From: Pseudomonas helleri | GTDB taxonomy: Bacteria; Pseudomonadota; Gammaproteobacteria; Pseudomonadales; Pseudomonadaceae | Length of the DNA stretch: 64,000 nucleotides | Assembly: GCF_009600315.1 (NCBI RefSeq) | Contig: NZ_WIWC01000027.1 | Coordinates: forward strand, 1 to 64,000 | Reading direction: 5' to 3' | Shown: piece by piece, positions 55,068 through 64,000 of the stretch | Numbering within the stretch: the first letter of the stretch is position 1 | How the letters are laid out: the number at the start of each line of letters is the position of its first letter | Translations under genes and position numbers: made by a program | The notes under the pieces: generated by a model | The model's database searches: none | What the model was told of the DNA's origin: nothing | Seen by the model: only the letters and a program-made list of their open reading frames with translations

Positions 55068-56264
55068 TCAGATCACCTGAACAATGGCGTCAGTCACGGC
55101 GTCAATGTTGCGCTGATTCAAGGACGCCACGCAGATGCGACCGGTGTCCAGCGCGTAAATACCGAACTCGGTGCGCAGGCGCGCCACTTGCTCAACGGTT
55201 AAGCCCGAGTACGAGAACATGCCGCGCTGACGGGCAACAAAGCTGAAATCATGCCCGGGCGCTTTTTTGGCCAACAGCTCAACCATTTGCAAACGCATGC
55301 CGCGAATACGCAGGCGCATTTCAGCCAGTTCGGCTTCCCACTGCGCGCGCAACTCAGGGCTGTTGAGCACGGCCGCAACGATGCTTGCACCGTGGGTCGG
55401 CGGGTTGGAGTAGTTGGTGCGGATGACACGTTTGACCTGGGACAGAACGCGCGCGCTCTCTTCCTTTGACTCGGTGATGATCGACAGCGCGCCAACCCGC
55501 TCGCCGTACAGCGAGAACGATTTGGAGAACGAGCTGGAGACAAAGAAGCTCAGGCCCGACTCGGCGAACAGGCGCACTGCCGCAGCGTCTTCATCAATAC
55601 CGTCGCCAAAGCCTTGATAGGCCATGTCGAGGAACGGCACCAGGCCTTTGGCCTTGACCACGTCCAGCACGTTCTGCCAGTCGGCCGGGGTCAGGTCAAC
55701 GCCGGTCGGGTTGTGGCAGCAGGCGTGCAACACCACGATGGAACCGGCTGGCAAGGCATTGAGGTCTTCCAGCATGCCCGCACGGTTGACGTCATGGCTG
55801 GCCGCATCGTAGTAACGGTAGTTTTGGACCGCAAAGCCCGCCGTTTCAAACAGGGCCCGGTGGTTTTCCCAGCTTGGGTCGCTGATGGCAACCACAGCGT
55901 CAGGCTGCAATTGCTTGAGGAAGTCGGCACCGATTTTCAGCGCGCCCGTTCCGCCAACGGCTTGCGTGGTAATGACCCGGCCAGCCGCCAGCAGTGGCGA
56001 TTGCGCACCAAACAGTAAGGTCTGAACAGCTTGGTCATAGGCAGCAATGCCATCGATGGGCAGGTAGCCACGCGAGGCATGCTGAGCAACCCGGATCGTT
56101 TCGGCTTCGACAACGGCACGCAAGAGTGGAATTCGTCCCTCCTCGTTGCAATAAACACCGACCCCCAGATTGACTTTGCTGGTACGCGTATCGGCGTTAA
56201 ATGCTTCGTTGAGGCCCAGGATAGGATCGCGTGGTGCCATTTCGACAGCGGAGAACAGGCTCAT
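55068..56264 (-). CDS. tyrB: Aromatic amino acid aminotransferase
   Basis: 398 residues, class I aspartate/aromatic aminotransferase type. It starts SLFSAVEMAPRDPILGLNEAF. VNLGVGVY, the HACCHNPTGVDL block near 190, the PLP-binding lysine in SSSFSKSFSLYGERVG near 247 and the substrate arginine region near 376 are in place. It transfers the amino group between aromatic amino acids (or aspartate) and 2-oxoglutarate. The symbol follows the E. coli-type gene; the preferred substrate in this strain is not proven. It diverges from uvrB, as in P. aeruginosa. Confidence 0.9.
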   Translation of the reverse strand: MSLFSAVEMAPRDPILGLNEAFNADTRTSKVNLGVGVYCNEEGRIPLLRAVVEAETIRVAQHASRGYLPIDGIAAYDQAVQTLLFGAQSPLLAAGRVITTQAVGGTGALKIGADFLKQLQPDAVVAISDPSWENHRALFETAGFAVQNYRYYDAASHDVNRAGMLEDLNALPAGSIVVLHACCHNPTGVDLTPADWQNVLDVVKAKGLVPFLDMAYQGFGDGIDEDAAAVRLFAESGLSFFVSSSFSKSFSLYGERVGALSIITESKEESARVLSQVKRVIRTNYSNPPTHGASIVAAVLNSPELRAQWEAELAEMRLRIRGMRLQMVELLAKKAPGHDFSFVARQRGMFSYSGLTVEQVARLRTEFGIYALDTGRICVASLNQRNIDAVTDAIVQVI

Positions 56265-56599
56265 TATTACGGCGGCTCTGAATGGAGTATGGAGGGGGTG
56301 ACAACGCTCCAGCCGATTGCACTAGAGCGGTGCACAAACGGGGAGCAAGTATAAGGCCGATCACGAATCGGGCAACAGGCGATTGTCGGTATTTACCCAA
56401 GTATTTCAATTTATTGACAGGCCACTGGTCTAATTGCATTCCTCGTCCAACCTGCCGTGTCAGACGCTTGCCTTGAAACAATCAGGCATTGGCTCCATAT
56501 AAAGCCGTATCCTGTTTTTTCCTGCGGCGTGCGTCGTATGCAGTCTTTCGCGTTTCTCTGCGGTCAATGTGTGTAGAGAGGCGAACCCAGAGGTCAGAT
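56265..56599. other. 335-bp divergent promoter region between tyrB and uvrB
   Basis: I see no gene. A possible uvrB promoter is TTGAAA (56473) with ATATAA 18 bases later (56497). A stronger TTGACA (56414) has no good -10 at the right distance. AT-rich stretches lie between about 56385 and 56440. Confidence 0.45.
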
Positions 56600-58615
56600 A
56601 TGTCCGATTTTCAGCTCGTTACCCGCTTTGAGCCCGCAGGCGATCAGCCCGAAGCCATCCGTCAATTGATCGAGGGCATTGAAGCCGGTCTGTCGCACCA
56701 GACCCTGCTCGGTGTAACGGGCTCGGGCAAGACCTTCAGCATCGCCAACGTGATTGCCCATGTGAACCGGCCCACCCTGGTGCTGGCGCCGAACAAGACG
56801 CTGGCCGCTCAGCTGTATGGCGAGTTCAAGGCGTTTTTCCCGAACAATGCGGTGGAGTACTTCGTCTCGTACTACGACTACTACCAGCCCGAAGCCTATG
56901 TGCCCTCCTCCGATACCTTTATCGAGAAAGATGCGTCGATCAACGACCATATCGAGCAGATGCGCCTGTCCGCGACCAAGGCATTGCTGGAGCGCAAAGA
57001 CGCCATCATCGTCACCACGGTGTCGTGCATTTACGGCTTGGGCAGCCCGGAAACCTATTTGAAAATGGTCTTGCACGTGGATCGCGGCGACAAGCTCGAC
57101 CAGCGCGAACTGCTGCGCCGTCTAGCCGACCTGCAATACACCCGCAACGACATGGATTTTGCCCGCGCCACCTTCCGCGTGCGCGGCGACGTGATCGACA
57201 TCTACCCGGCCGAATCCGACCTGGAAGCTGTGCGCATCGAGCTGTTCGATGATGAAGTCGAAAGCATCAGCGCCTTTGATCCGCTGACCGGCGAAGTCAT
57301 CCGCAAAATGCCACGATTTACCTTCTACCCGAAAAGCCACTATGTGACACCGCGCGAGACCTTGCTCGATGCAGTCGAAGGCATCAAGCAAGAACTCCAG
57401 GAGCGCCTTGAATACCTGCGCGCCAACAACAAACTGGTGGAAGCTCAGCGTTTGGAACAGCGCACCCGTTTCGATCTGGAAATGATCATGGAACTGGGTT
57501 ATTGCAACGGTATTGAAAACTACTCGCGCTACCTCTCGGGTCGTGAATCCGGCGCGCCGCCGCCTACCCTGTTCGATTACCTGCCAGCTGATGCGCTGTT
57601 GGTGATTGATGAATCCCACGTCAGCGTGCCGCAAGTCGGCGCCATGTATAAAGGCGACCGCTCGCGCAAGGAAACCCTGGTGGAGTACGGCTTCCGCCTG
57701 CCGTCCGCGCTGGACAACCGGCCCATGCGCTTTGATGAATGGGAGCGCATCAGCCCGCAAACCATTTTCGTCTCGGCGACACCGGGCAACTATGAGGCCG
57801 AACATTCGGGCCGCGTGGTCGAGCAAGTGGTGCGCCCTACTGGTCTGGTGGACCCACAAATTGAAATCCGCCCGGCGTTGACGCAGGTGGATGATTTGCT
57901 CTCCGAGATTGCCAAGCGTGTGGCATTGGAAGAACGCGTGCTGGTCACGACGCTCACCAAGCGCATGTCCGAAGACCTTACCGACTACCTGGCCGACCAC
58001 GGTGTGCGCGTGCGCTATTTGCACTCGGACATCGACACGGTGGAGCGCGTCGAGATCATCCGCGACCTGCGTCTGGGCGTCTTTGACGTGCTGGTGGGGA
58101 TCAACTTGCTGCGTGAAGGTCTGGACATGCCCGAGGTGTCACTGGTGGCGATTCTGGATGCCGACAAAGAAGGCTTCCTGCGCTCGGAGCGTTCATTGAT
58201 CCAGACCATTGGTCGTGCCGCGCGAAACTTGAACGGCCGGGCAATTCTGTATGCCGACCGTATAACCGGCTCGATGGAACGCGCCATTGGCGAGACTGAG
58301 CGTCGTCGCGAGAAACAGATAGCCTTCAACCTGGCCAACGGCATCACGCCTAAAGGTGTGTTCAAGGACGTCGCGGACATCATGGAAGGCGCGGTGGTAC
58401 CGGGATCGCGCAGCAAAAAACGCAAAGGCATGGCCAAGGCCGCCGAGGAAAGCGCCAAGTACGAAAATGAATTGCGCTCGCCCAGTGAGATCAGCAAGCG
58501 CATTCGCCAACTGGAAGAAAAAATGTACGCGTTGGCTCGGGATCTTGAATTTGAGGCAGCCGCACAAATGCGTGATGAAATCGGCAAACTCAGGGAGCGC
58601 TTGTTGCAGGTCTGA
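56600..58615 (+). CDS. uvrB: Excinuclease ABC subunit UvrB
   Basis: The damage-verifying helicase-like subunit of nucleotide excision repair; it loads on DNA with UvrA and recruits UvrC. 671 residues: Walker [15 protein letters not shown] near 38, the DNA-threading hairpin [20 protein letters not shown] near 92, DEAD-box-like [11 protein letters not shown] near 338, motif [11 protein letters not shown] near 540 and a C-terminal UVR motif ([20 protein letters not shown]). The start [12 protein letters not shown] with AGAGG upstream fits homologues; a 37-codon longer frame is rejected. Confidence 0.97.
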   Translation: MSDFQLVTRFEPAGDQPEAIRQLIEGIEAGLSHQTLLGVTGSGKTFSIANVIAHVNRPTLVLAPNKTLAAQLYGEFKAFFPNNAVEYFVSYYDYYQPEAYVPSSDTFIEKDASINDHIEQMRLSATKALLERKDAIIVTTVSCIYGLGSPETYLKMVLHVDRGDKLDQRELLRRLADLQYTRNDMDFARATFRVRGDVIDIYPAESDLEAVRIELFDDEVESISAFDPLTGEVIRKMPRFTFYPKSHYVTPRETLLDAVEGIKQELQERLEYLRANNKLVEAQRLEQRTRFDLEMIMELGYCNGIENYSRYLSGRESGAPPPTLFDYLPADALLVIDESHVSVPQVGAMYKGDRSRKETLVEYGFRLPSALDNRPMRFDEWERISPQTIFVSATPGNYEAEHSGRVVEQVVRPTGLVDPQIEIRPALTQVDDLLSEIAKRVALEERVLVTTLTKRMSEDLTDYLADHGVRVRYLHSDIDTVERVEIIRDLRLGVFDVLVGINLLREGLDMPEVSLVAILDADKEGFLRSERSLIQTIGRAARNLNGRAILYADRITGSMERAIGETERRREKQIAFNLANGITPKGVFKDVADIMEGAVVPGSRSKKRKGMAKAAEESAKYENELRSPSEISKRIRQLEEKMYALARDLEFEAAAQMRDEIGKLRERLLQV

Positions 58616-58632
58616 CCTGGGGCAGATCGTCC

Positions 58633-58779
58633 CGTAGCCGCTGACGAGGAACGAAGGCTGCGATCGGCGGCGCAGCCGTCGTAAAACCATTCAATCCGGC
58701 ACAGCTGATAAAACGTCAGTGTCCGGCTTACGATCGCTTCGCGACCGATCGCAGCCTCGCGCTGCTCGTCAGCGACTAC
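58633..58779. repeat. Inverted REP pair (BIME) after uvrB
   Basis: CGTAGCCGCTGACGAGGAAC.AAGGCTGCGATCG faces GCGATCGCAGCCTCGCG...CTCGTCAGCGACTAC. It is the same family as 41249-41370. It lies between uvrB and an MFS gene and may act as a transcript boundary. Confidence 0.85.
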
Positions 58780-58814
58780 ACGGCTTTTGCACACCTATAT
58801 CGACAAGGAAGCCC

Positions 58815-59966
58815 ATGACCGCCATGAACACCCAGACGCCCTTTGTACCTGGGCGTCTCGAACAGATGTCCACCCGTATTGCCTTTTTCATCGCCGGTTT
58901 TGGCATTGCGGCCTGGGCACCGCTGGTGCCTTACGCCAAGGCCCGGGCCGGGCTGGATGACGCCACGCTGGGACTCTTGCTGCTGTGCCTGGGTGCCGGT
59001 TCGATTCTGGCCATGCCCATTTCCGGCGTGCTCGCGACGCGTTACGGTTGTCGCCGCGTATTCAGCGCAGGCACGCTCCTGATTTGTCTGGCCCTGCCGT
59101 TACTGGCCACTGTCAGCTCAGTCCCCTTCTTAATCGCAACCCTGTTTTTATTCGGTGCCGGTCTTGGCGCGGTTGACTCAACCGTCAACCTGCAAGCGGT
59201 CATCGTCGAGCGCGCCAGCGGGCGCACGATGATGTCGGGTTTTCATGGGCTGTTCAGTGTGGGCGGCATCGCCGGGGCCGCCGGGGTCAGTGCCCTGCTG
59301 GCGTTAGGTTTGACGCCCCTGTGGGCGATCATGGTGGTGATTGTGCTGATCCTCGCTGCGCTGATCAAAGCGGCACCGCATCTGCTGCCCTACGGCAGTG
59401 AAAGCAACGGGCCTGCCTTCGCTGTTCCGCACGGGGTGGTGCTGTTCATCGGTTTGCTGTGTTTTGTGGTGTTTCTGGCAGAGGGATCGATGCTGGACTG
59501 GAGCGCCGTGTTTCTGACCGCCGACAAACAGATTGATGAGGCTTATGCAGGTTTGGGTTATGCCGCTTTCGCGCTGACCATGACCGTTGGACGGTTGTTG
59601 GGCGATACCATCGTCAGCCGTCTGGGGGCACGCCGGGTCATTGTGTTGGGCGGGTTGTTTGCCGCCGCCGGGCTGGTGCTGGCCACACTGGCTGCAAGCT
59701 GGCAGGTTGCGCTGGTCGGTTATGGGCTGGTAGGCATAGGGTGTTCCAACATCGTGCCGGTGCTGTACACCGCCGTGGGCAAACAAACCTTGATGCCTAT
59801 GAGCATCGCCGTACCGGCCATTACGACATTGGGCTATGCGGGTATTCTGGCTGGGCCAGCGGCCATCGGCTTCATTGCCCATGCCAGCAGTTTGAGCACG
59901 GCCTTTTTGTTGATTGCCACACTGCTAGTGGCCGTCGCCATCAGCGGGCGGATTTTGCGGGTGTAA
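58815..59966 (+). CDS. MFS transporter
   Basis: 383 residues with about 12 hydrophobic helices. Near the second helix is GVLATRYGCRRVFSAG, the major facilitator loop 2-3 motif, repeated in the second half as GDTIVSRLGARRVIVLG. The pattern WAPLVPYAKARAGLDDATLG at the first helix is typical of the YbjJ-like subgroup. The ATG with AAGGA upstream is preferred; a frame that starts in the REP pair is rejected. Transported substance unknown. It follows uvrB as in P. aeruginosa. Confidence 0.9.
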   Translation: MTAMNTQTPFVPGRLEQMSTRIAFFIAGFGIAAWAPLVPYAKARAGLDDATLGLLLLCLGAGSILAMPISGVLATRYGCRRVFSAGTLLICLALPLLATVSSVPFLIATLFLFGAGLGAVDSTVNLQAVIVERASGRTMMSGFHGLFSVGGIAGAAGVSALLALGLTPLWAIMVVIVLILAALIKAAPHLLPYGSESNGPAFAVPHGVVLFIGLLCFVVFLAEGSMLDWSAVFLTADKQIDEAYAGLGYAAFALTMTVGRLLGDTIVSRLGARRVIVLGGLFAAAGLVLATLAASWQVALVGYGLVGIGCSNIVPVLYTAVGKQTLMPMSIAVPAITTLGYAGILAGPAAIGFIAHASSLSTAFLLIATLLVAVAISGRILRV

Positions 59967-60391
59967 CGCGCCCAGTGACCGCAGAGCTTGCCGCTGCGAC
60001 TCGGTATTTTGGGTGTATATCCGTTACTGCGGTAACGGCCACTCAGGGTTGCGCCCTTACGGCGCGTCCCTTTTAGAAGGACCCAAAAGGAACCAAAAGG
60101 TCCCGGCCCCTCCACTCGGCGCCTCGCCGTGGCTCGGCATACCCGCACGCAGGCATTGCTCCGTGGGCACGCCGCGATCGGCCATCCATGGCCGTGTCGC
60201 GGCTAACCCGGCGTCCTGCCGGGTTACCCACTGCGCAATACCCGCCTGCGGCCAGCGTGGTTTAACGGGGCCCAAAGATCAAAAGCCAGATCAAAAATCC
60301 CCAATCGCGGCCACGATCCGTAGCAGTTGACGAGCTCCGCGAGGCTACGTCCGACTGCACAGCAGTCGCTAATCCTGCCTGTCGCGCACAC
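59967..60391. other. 425-bp spacer with Pseudomonas-type dispersed repeat and REP hairpin
   Basis: No protein gene that I can support. About 60030-60280 holds a dispersed-looking block with short palindromes (GCGCCCTTACGGCGC, GGGTCC-type CCCAAAAGGAACCAAAAGG, CCGGCGTCCTGCCGG) of the kind often mis-called as tiny genes in pseudomonads. At 60319-60375 there is a REP-like sequence (CGTAGCAGTTGACGAGCTCC). Copy number could not be checked. Confidence 0.6.
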
Positions 60392-61165
60392 TCACTGGTT
60401 TTTGAACTCAGCCTCACGCTTACCGACGAACGCGGCCATGCCTTCTTTCTGATCCTGGGTCGCAAACAGCGAATGGAACACCCGGCGCTCAAAACGAACG
60501 CCTTCAGACAAGCTGACTTCAAACGCACGGTTGACGCTTTCCTTGGTCAGCATCAACACCGGCAAGGATTTCTTGGCAATCAACGCTGCCACTTTCAGTG
60601 CCTCGTCCAGCAACTCATCAACCGGCACCACTCGCGCCACCAGACCAGAGCGCTCAGCCTCTTCAGCACCGATCAAACGTCCGCTCAAGCACATTTCCAT
60701 CGCCTTGGCCTTGCCCACGGCACGGGTCAGACGCTGGGTGCCGCCCATGCCGGGCAGTACGCCAAGATTGATTTCAGGCTGACCAAATTTGGCGTTGTCA
60801 CCGGCCAAAATGAAATCGCACATCATCGCCAACTCACAGCCGCCACCCAAGGCAAATCCGGCCACCGCAGCAATGATGGGCTTACGCCGGCTTGCCACGC
60901 GATCACTGTCTGAAAACAGGTCTTCCAAATAGATTTGCGGGTACGTCAGGTCCGCCATTTCCTTGATGTCGGCGCCCGCCGCAAAGGCTTTTTTGGAACC
61001 GGTGATGACGATACAACCAATCGAGCTATCGGCCTCCAGTTCATCCAGCGCGTGATTCACTTCACTGACCAACTGCGCATTGAGGGCGTTCAAGGCCTGC
61101 GGCCGGTTCAGGGTAATCAGGCCGACATGCCCGTGAATGTCCAACAAAATGCTTTCGTAGCTCAT
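60392..61165 (-). CDS. Enoyl-CoA hydratase
   Basis: 257 residues of the crotonase family: [16 protein letters not shown] near 18, [14 protein letters not shown] (oxyanion hole) near 62, and [19 protein letters not shown] and [17 protein letters not shown] with the two catalytic glutamates near 110 and 130. It hydrates 2-enoyl-CoA to 3-hydroxyacyl-CoA. The start [12 protein letters not shown] fits the family; a frame 28 codons longer does not. It closes the acyl-CoA cluster with a thiolase, an SDR and an acyl-CoA ligase on the same strand. Confidence 0.93.
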   Translation of the reverse strand: MSYESILLDIHGHVGLITLNRPQALNALNAQLVSEVNHALDELEADSSIGCIVITGSKKAFAAGADIKEMADLTYPQIYLEDLFSDSDRVASRRKPIIAAVAGFALGGGCELAMMCDFILAGDNAKFGQPEINLGVLPGMGGTQRLTRAVGKAKAMEMCLSGRLIGAEEAERSGLVARVVPVDELLDEALKVAALIAKKSLPVLMLTKESVNRAFEVSLSEGVRFERRVFHSLFATQDQKEGMAAFVGKREAEFKNQ

Positions 61166-61301
61166 CGAAATCGTCCTCGATTCAAAGATTGCGCGAGGTG
61201 AACCTGCGCCGAATACCGTATAGATCCGCTCCAGCGAGCAGTCGCTCAACTAGCCATAACCGTCAAAGGTTTGCAACGTTCTGGCGCGAAGCCATAAGGA
61301 C

Positions 61302-62492
61302 TTACAGACACTCCACGGCGATGGCCGTGGCCTCGCCGCCGCCAATGCAGATCGCGGCAACACCCCGTTTGAGCTTGTGTTTGCGCAGCGCCGAAATCAG
61401 CGTGACTAGAATTCGCGCGCCCGAGGCTCCAATGGGATGCCCCAACGCACAAGCCCCACCGTGGATGTTGACCTTGCTGTGAGGGATGTCCAGTTCGCTC
61501 ATGGTGACCAGACTGACCACCGCAAACGCTTCGTTGATTTCAAACAGATCAACCTCGCTCAGGTTCCAGCCGGTCTTGCTCATCAAACGTTTGATTGCAC
61601 CCACGGGGGCCGTCGGAAATAGTCCCGGCTCATCGGCAAAAGCCGCATGGCCGTGAATCACCGCCAAGGGTTGCAGGCCCAGCGTTTGCGCGTGTGAGCG
61701 GCGCATCAACAGCAACGCTGCGGCGCCATCGGAAATGGAACTGGAATTGGCGGCGGTCACCGTGCCGCCCTCGCGGAAAGCGGGTTTGAGGGTCGGAATT
61801 TTTGCAAGGTTGGCCTTTGGCGGTTGTTCGTCATCGATGATCTGGCGTGATTCCTTGCCGACAGTGACCGGCACCGGCACGATCTCATCGCTGAAACGCC
61901 CGTCCCTGATTGCCTGCTGGGCACGGGTCAGCGATGCCACGGCAAAGGCATCCTGGGCCTCACGTGAAAAACCATGGGCTTGAGCGCAATCTTCAGCAAA
62001 GGTGCCCATCAAGCGACCACGGTCATAGGCGTCTTCCAGACCGTCCAGAAACATATGGTCCAGCACCCGGCCATGGCCCATGCGGTAGCCACTGCGTGCG
62101 CGGTCGAGCAGATATGGCGCATTGGACATGCTTTCCATGCCCCCTGCGACCACCACCTCGACACTGCCTGCCAATAGCCGGTCATGGGCCAGAATGGTGG
62201 CCTCCATGCCCGAGCCACACATCTTGTTCAGCGTGGTGCAACGAGTGCCCTTATCCAGCCCTGCCCCCAAGGCTGCTTGCCGGGCAGGCGCCTGACCAAG
62301 ACCGGCAGACAACACACAGCCGAACAACACTTCTTCAACCCCATCAAGCGCCACACCGGCGCGCTCAACCGCGGCACGAATTGCGACAGCGCCCAGTTGC
62401 GGGGCAGTCAGACCTTTCAACTCACCTTGAAAGCCGCCCATTGGCGTACGAGCAACGCTCACAATCACAATCGGGTCATTGCTGACAGTCAT
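61302..62492 (-). CDS. Acetyl-CoA C-acyltransferase (thiolase)
   Basis: 396 residues. Catalytic Cys in NKMCGSGMEATI near 91, EINEAFAV near 319, the catalytic His in GGACALGHPIGASG near 351 and the second Cys in CIGGGEATA near 381. GGAG precedes the ATG. It cleaves 3-oxoacyl-CoA. Its place between the SDR and the hydratase suggests the last step of a short or branched acyl-CoA route, as in isoleucine breakdown. A 136-bp gap separates it from the hydratase gene, where homologous clusters carry an acyl-CoA dehydrogenase gene. Confidence 0.92.
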   Translation of the reverse strand: MTVSNDPIVIVSVARTPMGGFQGELKGLTAPQLGAVAIRAAVERAGVALDGVEEVLFGCVLSAGLGQAPARQAALGAGLDKGTRCTTLNKMCGSGMEATILAHDRLLAGSVEVVVAGGMESMSNAPYLLDRARSGYRMGHGRVLDHMFLDGLEDAYDRGRLMGTFAEDCAQAHGFSREAQDAFAVASLTRAQQAIRDGRFSDEIVPVPVTVGKESRQIIDDEQPPKANLAKIPTLKPAFREGGTVTAANSSSISDGAAALLLMRRSHAQTLGLQPLAVIHGHAAFADEPGLFPTAPVGAIKRLMSKTGWNLSEVDLFEINEAFAVVSLVTMSELDIPHSKVNIHGGACALGHPIGASGARILVTLISALRKHKLKRGVAAICIGGGEATAIAVECL

Positions 62493-62502
62493 TGCTCACT
62501 CC

Positions 62503-63270
62503 TTATTTGGCCGCCATGCGCAAGGCACCGTCGAGACGGATCACCTCGCCATTGAGCATGCTGTTTTCAATAATATGGCGCACCAGCGAGGCATACTCGG
62601 CGGGCTTGCCCAAACGCGGAGGAAACGGCACGCCAGCGGCCAGAGACTCGCGCACTTCAGGGGTCATGCCCGCCATCATCGGCGTTTCAAAAATACCCGG
62701 AGCGATAGTCATGACTCGAATACCGTAGCGGGCCAGTTCTCGCGCCGCCGGTAATGTCAGGCTGGCAATGGCGCCCTTGGAGGCGGCATAGGCCGCCTGC
62801 CCTATCTGGCCATCAAACGCGGCAACAGACGCCGTGTTGATAATCACACCGCGCTCGCCTTCGGCGTCGGCCGGGGTTTCAGCCATCGCGGCAGCCGCCA
62901 GACGCAACATGTTGAAACTGCCGATCAGGTTAACGTTAATCACCTGACTGAAGCTGTCCAAGCCATGGGGGCCATTTTTGCCGAGGATCTTTTCGCCCCG
63001 CACAATCCCTGCGCAATTAATTAGCCCGTTAACCCCACCAAACTGCGCGACGCTCGCTGCTACTGCGGCGTGCGCCGCTTCACTTTGGCTAATGTCAGCC
63101 ACCACACTGCTGGCCTGCACACCCAGAGTGCGCGCTTGCGCCGCTACGGCGTCGGCATTCATATCAACCAGCATCACCTTGGCACCGGCGTTCACCAGCA
63201 TGTGAGCGGTGGCGGCCCCCAGCCCCGAAGCACCGCCAGTGACGATAAAAACCTTGTTTTCAATCTGCAT
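62503..63270 (-). CDS. 3-hydroxyacyl-CoA dehydrogenase, SDR (type II, HSD17B10-like)
   Basis: 255 residues: [20 protein letters not shown] near 10, LVDMN (NAD-preferring aspartate) near 36, INCAGIV in place of [24 protein letters not shown] with the catalytic Ser and Tyr near 155-168, and [20 protein letters not shown] near 212, a signature of the type II 3-hydroxyacyl-CoA or 2-methyl-3-hydroxybutyryl-CoA dehydrogenases. It lies 10 bp before the thiolase and shares its strand with the ligase. It would oxidise the 3-hydroxyacyl-CoA made by the hydratase. Confidence 0.92.
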   Translation of the reverse strand: MQIENKVFIVTGGASGLGAATAHMLVNAGAKVMLVDMNADAVAAQARTLGVQASSVVADISQSEAAHAAVAASVAQFGGVNGLINCAGIVRGEKILGKNGPHGLDSFSQVINVNLIGSFNMLRLAAAAMAETPADAEGERGVIINTASVAAFDGQIGQAAYAASKGAIASLTLPAARELARYGIRVMTIAPGIFETPMMAGMTPEVRESLAAGVPFPPRLGKPAEYASLVRHIIENSMLNGEVIRLDGALRMAAK

Positions 63271-63301
63271 GGAATGTCCTGAACTACGTCATTAAAAATT
63301 A

Positions 63302-64000
63302 TCAGGCAATGTTTTTGGCGCTTGCGGCCATTTCAGCCTTGGCGATTTCCTGATTGCGCAAAATGAAACGCTGCAATTTGCCGCTCGGTGTTTTCGGCAA
63401 TTCGCTGACAAATTCGATTTCTCGTGGATAGGCATGGGCCGCCAGTCGTTGGCGCACGTGCAAGCGCAAGGTTTCAGCCAACTGGGCGTCGCCAGGGTAG
63501 TGCGAACCGAGCACCACGAACGCTTTGACCAACTCGGTACGCTCGGCATCCGGCTTGCCCACCACAGCGGCTTCTATCACCGCCGGGTGCTCAAGCAAGG
63601 CGCTTTCTACATCGAAGGGGCCGACGCGATAACCGGACGTGGTAATCACATCATCGCTGCGCCCGACAAAGCTGATGCTGCCATCCGCATTCAGCTCCAC
63701 GGTGTCACCGCTCAAGTAATAATTGCCGACGAAAGCCTTGGTTTTGAATCCCAGATAGCCATCAAACCAACACATCGGCGACTGGCTGCGATCAACGGCC
63801 AAAATACCCGGCTGACCGACCGGCAGTTCCTGATGGTTGTCATCGAGCACCACAATCCGGTGGCCCGGCGAGGCAAATCCTGCGGCCCCTCTGTGCACCG
63901 GGTGTGCAAGCCCGTGGTGATTACACAGCACCATGCCGACTTCGGTCTGGCCGTAGTGGTCATGAATGGTGACGTTGAGCTGCTCGGCAAACCAGCGGAT
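63302..64000 (-). CDS. AMP-dependent acyl-CoA synthetase, C-terminal part (gene runs off the window)
   Basis: The last 232 residues are present; the frame is open to the window edge. Visible adenylate-forming motifs: the YGQTE core near the edge, HRIVVLDDNHQELPVG, YYLSGDTVELNADGSISFVG, the hinge RSDDVITTSGYRVGPFDVES and the acyl-transfer lysine in LPKTPSGKLQRFILR. The type resembles medium- or short-chain acyl-CoA ligases. It would activate the acid that the three downstream enzymes degrade. The N-terminal half lies outside. Confidence 0.93.
   Translation of the reverse strand: MRWFAEQLNVTIHDHYGQTEVGMVLCNHHGLAHPVHRGAAGFASPGHRIVVLDDNHQELPVGQPGILAVDRSQSPMCWFDGYLGFKTKAFVGNYYLSGDTVELNADGSISFVGRSDDVITTSGYRVGPFDVESALLEHPAVIEAAVVGKPDAERTELVKAFVVLGSHYPGDAQLAETLRLHVRQRLAAHAYPREIEFVSELPKTPSGKLQRFILRNQEIAKAEMAASAKNIA

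Noticed and set aside
56508..56525. LexA-like site CTG-N10-CGG before uvrB
   Set aside because: The second half is CGG, not CAG, and the core is a T-run. It does not meet the SOS-box pattern.
1..64000. CRISPR arrays, rRNA genes, prophage genes, complete insertion sequences
   Set aside because: No regularly spaced repeats, ribosomal RNA sequence, phage structural or integrase genes or transposase frames were seen on either strand.

Overview
The window is chromosomal DNA of a Pseudomonas, most likely of the P. fluorescens lineage; the species cannot be fixed from sequence alone. The evidence is the gene order leuC-leuD-methyltransferase-leuB-asd / usg-fimV-truA-trpF-accD-folC-dedD-cvpA-purF-metZ-SDR on one strand, the aminotransferase / uvrB / MFS trio, FimV, pyoverdine-type genes with PvdS-type promoter boxes, and several families of Pseudomonas-like REP palindromes. 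The first 23 kb is read almost wholly from the minus strand. After that, short operons alternate in direction.

Layout. 1-75: tRNA-Val with a clear promoter. 188-12857: the conserved housekeeping block (SDR, metZ, purF, cvpA, SPOR protein, folC, accD, trpF, truA, fimV, usg). 12985-17655: a 1556-residue toxin-like protein that splits this block between usg and asd. 17813-23055: asd and the leucine genes leuB, leuD and leuC, with a methyltransferase inside. A LysR regulator diverges from leuC. 24120-28397: a PAS-GGDEF-EAL protein, a thiolase and a pirin. 28522-35412: an iron-regulated module of PvdM-like, PvdO-like and PvdE-like proteins and an FpvA-like receptor. It carries two TAAAT-N16-CGT iron-starvation boxes and a Fur-like box, but no peptide synthetase lies in the window. 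35415-42139: carbohydrate and redox genes (GH15, SDRs, LysR, AGE-family epimerase), a 145-bp MITE-like inverted-repeat element and a truncated FecI/FecR fusion. 42206-47537: an MHYT-GGDEF-EAL protein and small conserved proteins, ending in a secreted CAP protein. 47638-54747: malate:quinone oxidoreductase, DUF1289, a Tat-exported dienelactone hydrolase, a hybrid histidine kinase and a HAD phosphatase. 54888-55039: tRNA-Asn with promoter and terminator. 55068-59966: aromatic aminotransferase, uvrB and an MFS transporter. 60392-64000: a short-chain or branched-chain acyl-CoA catabolic cluster cut by the window end.

How the genes work together. The housekeeping block supplies purine, folate, fatty-acid, tryptophan, methionine, lysine/threonine and leucine precursors, along with tRNA modification and polar or septal cell-envelope proteins. 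The iron module would export, mature and take up a pyoverdine-type peptide under a PvdS-like sigma factor. The last cluster activates a short acid to its CoA ester and carries out hydration, dehydrogenation and thiolysis, but it lacks the acyl-CoA dehydrogenase expected beside it.

The points most worth a second look are the toxin-like insertion, the detached pyoverdine module with a PvdM that has lost zinc ligands, the FecI/FecR remnant under a surviving Fur-like box, and the MITE and repeat elements. No CRISPR array, prophage, complete insertion sequence or rRNA gene was seen.
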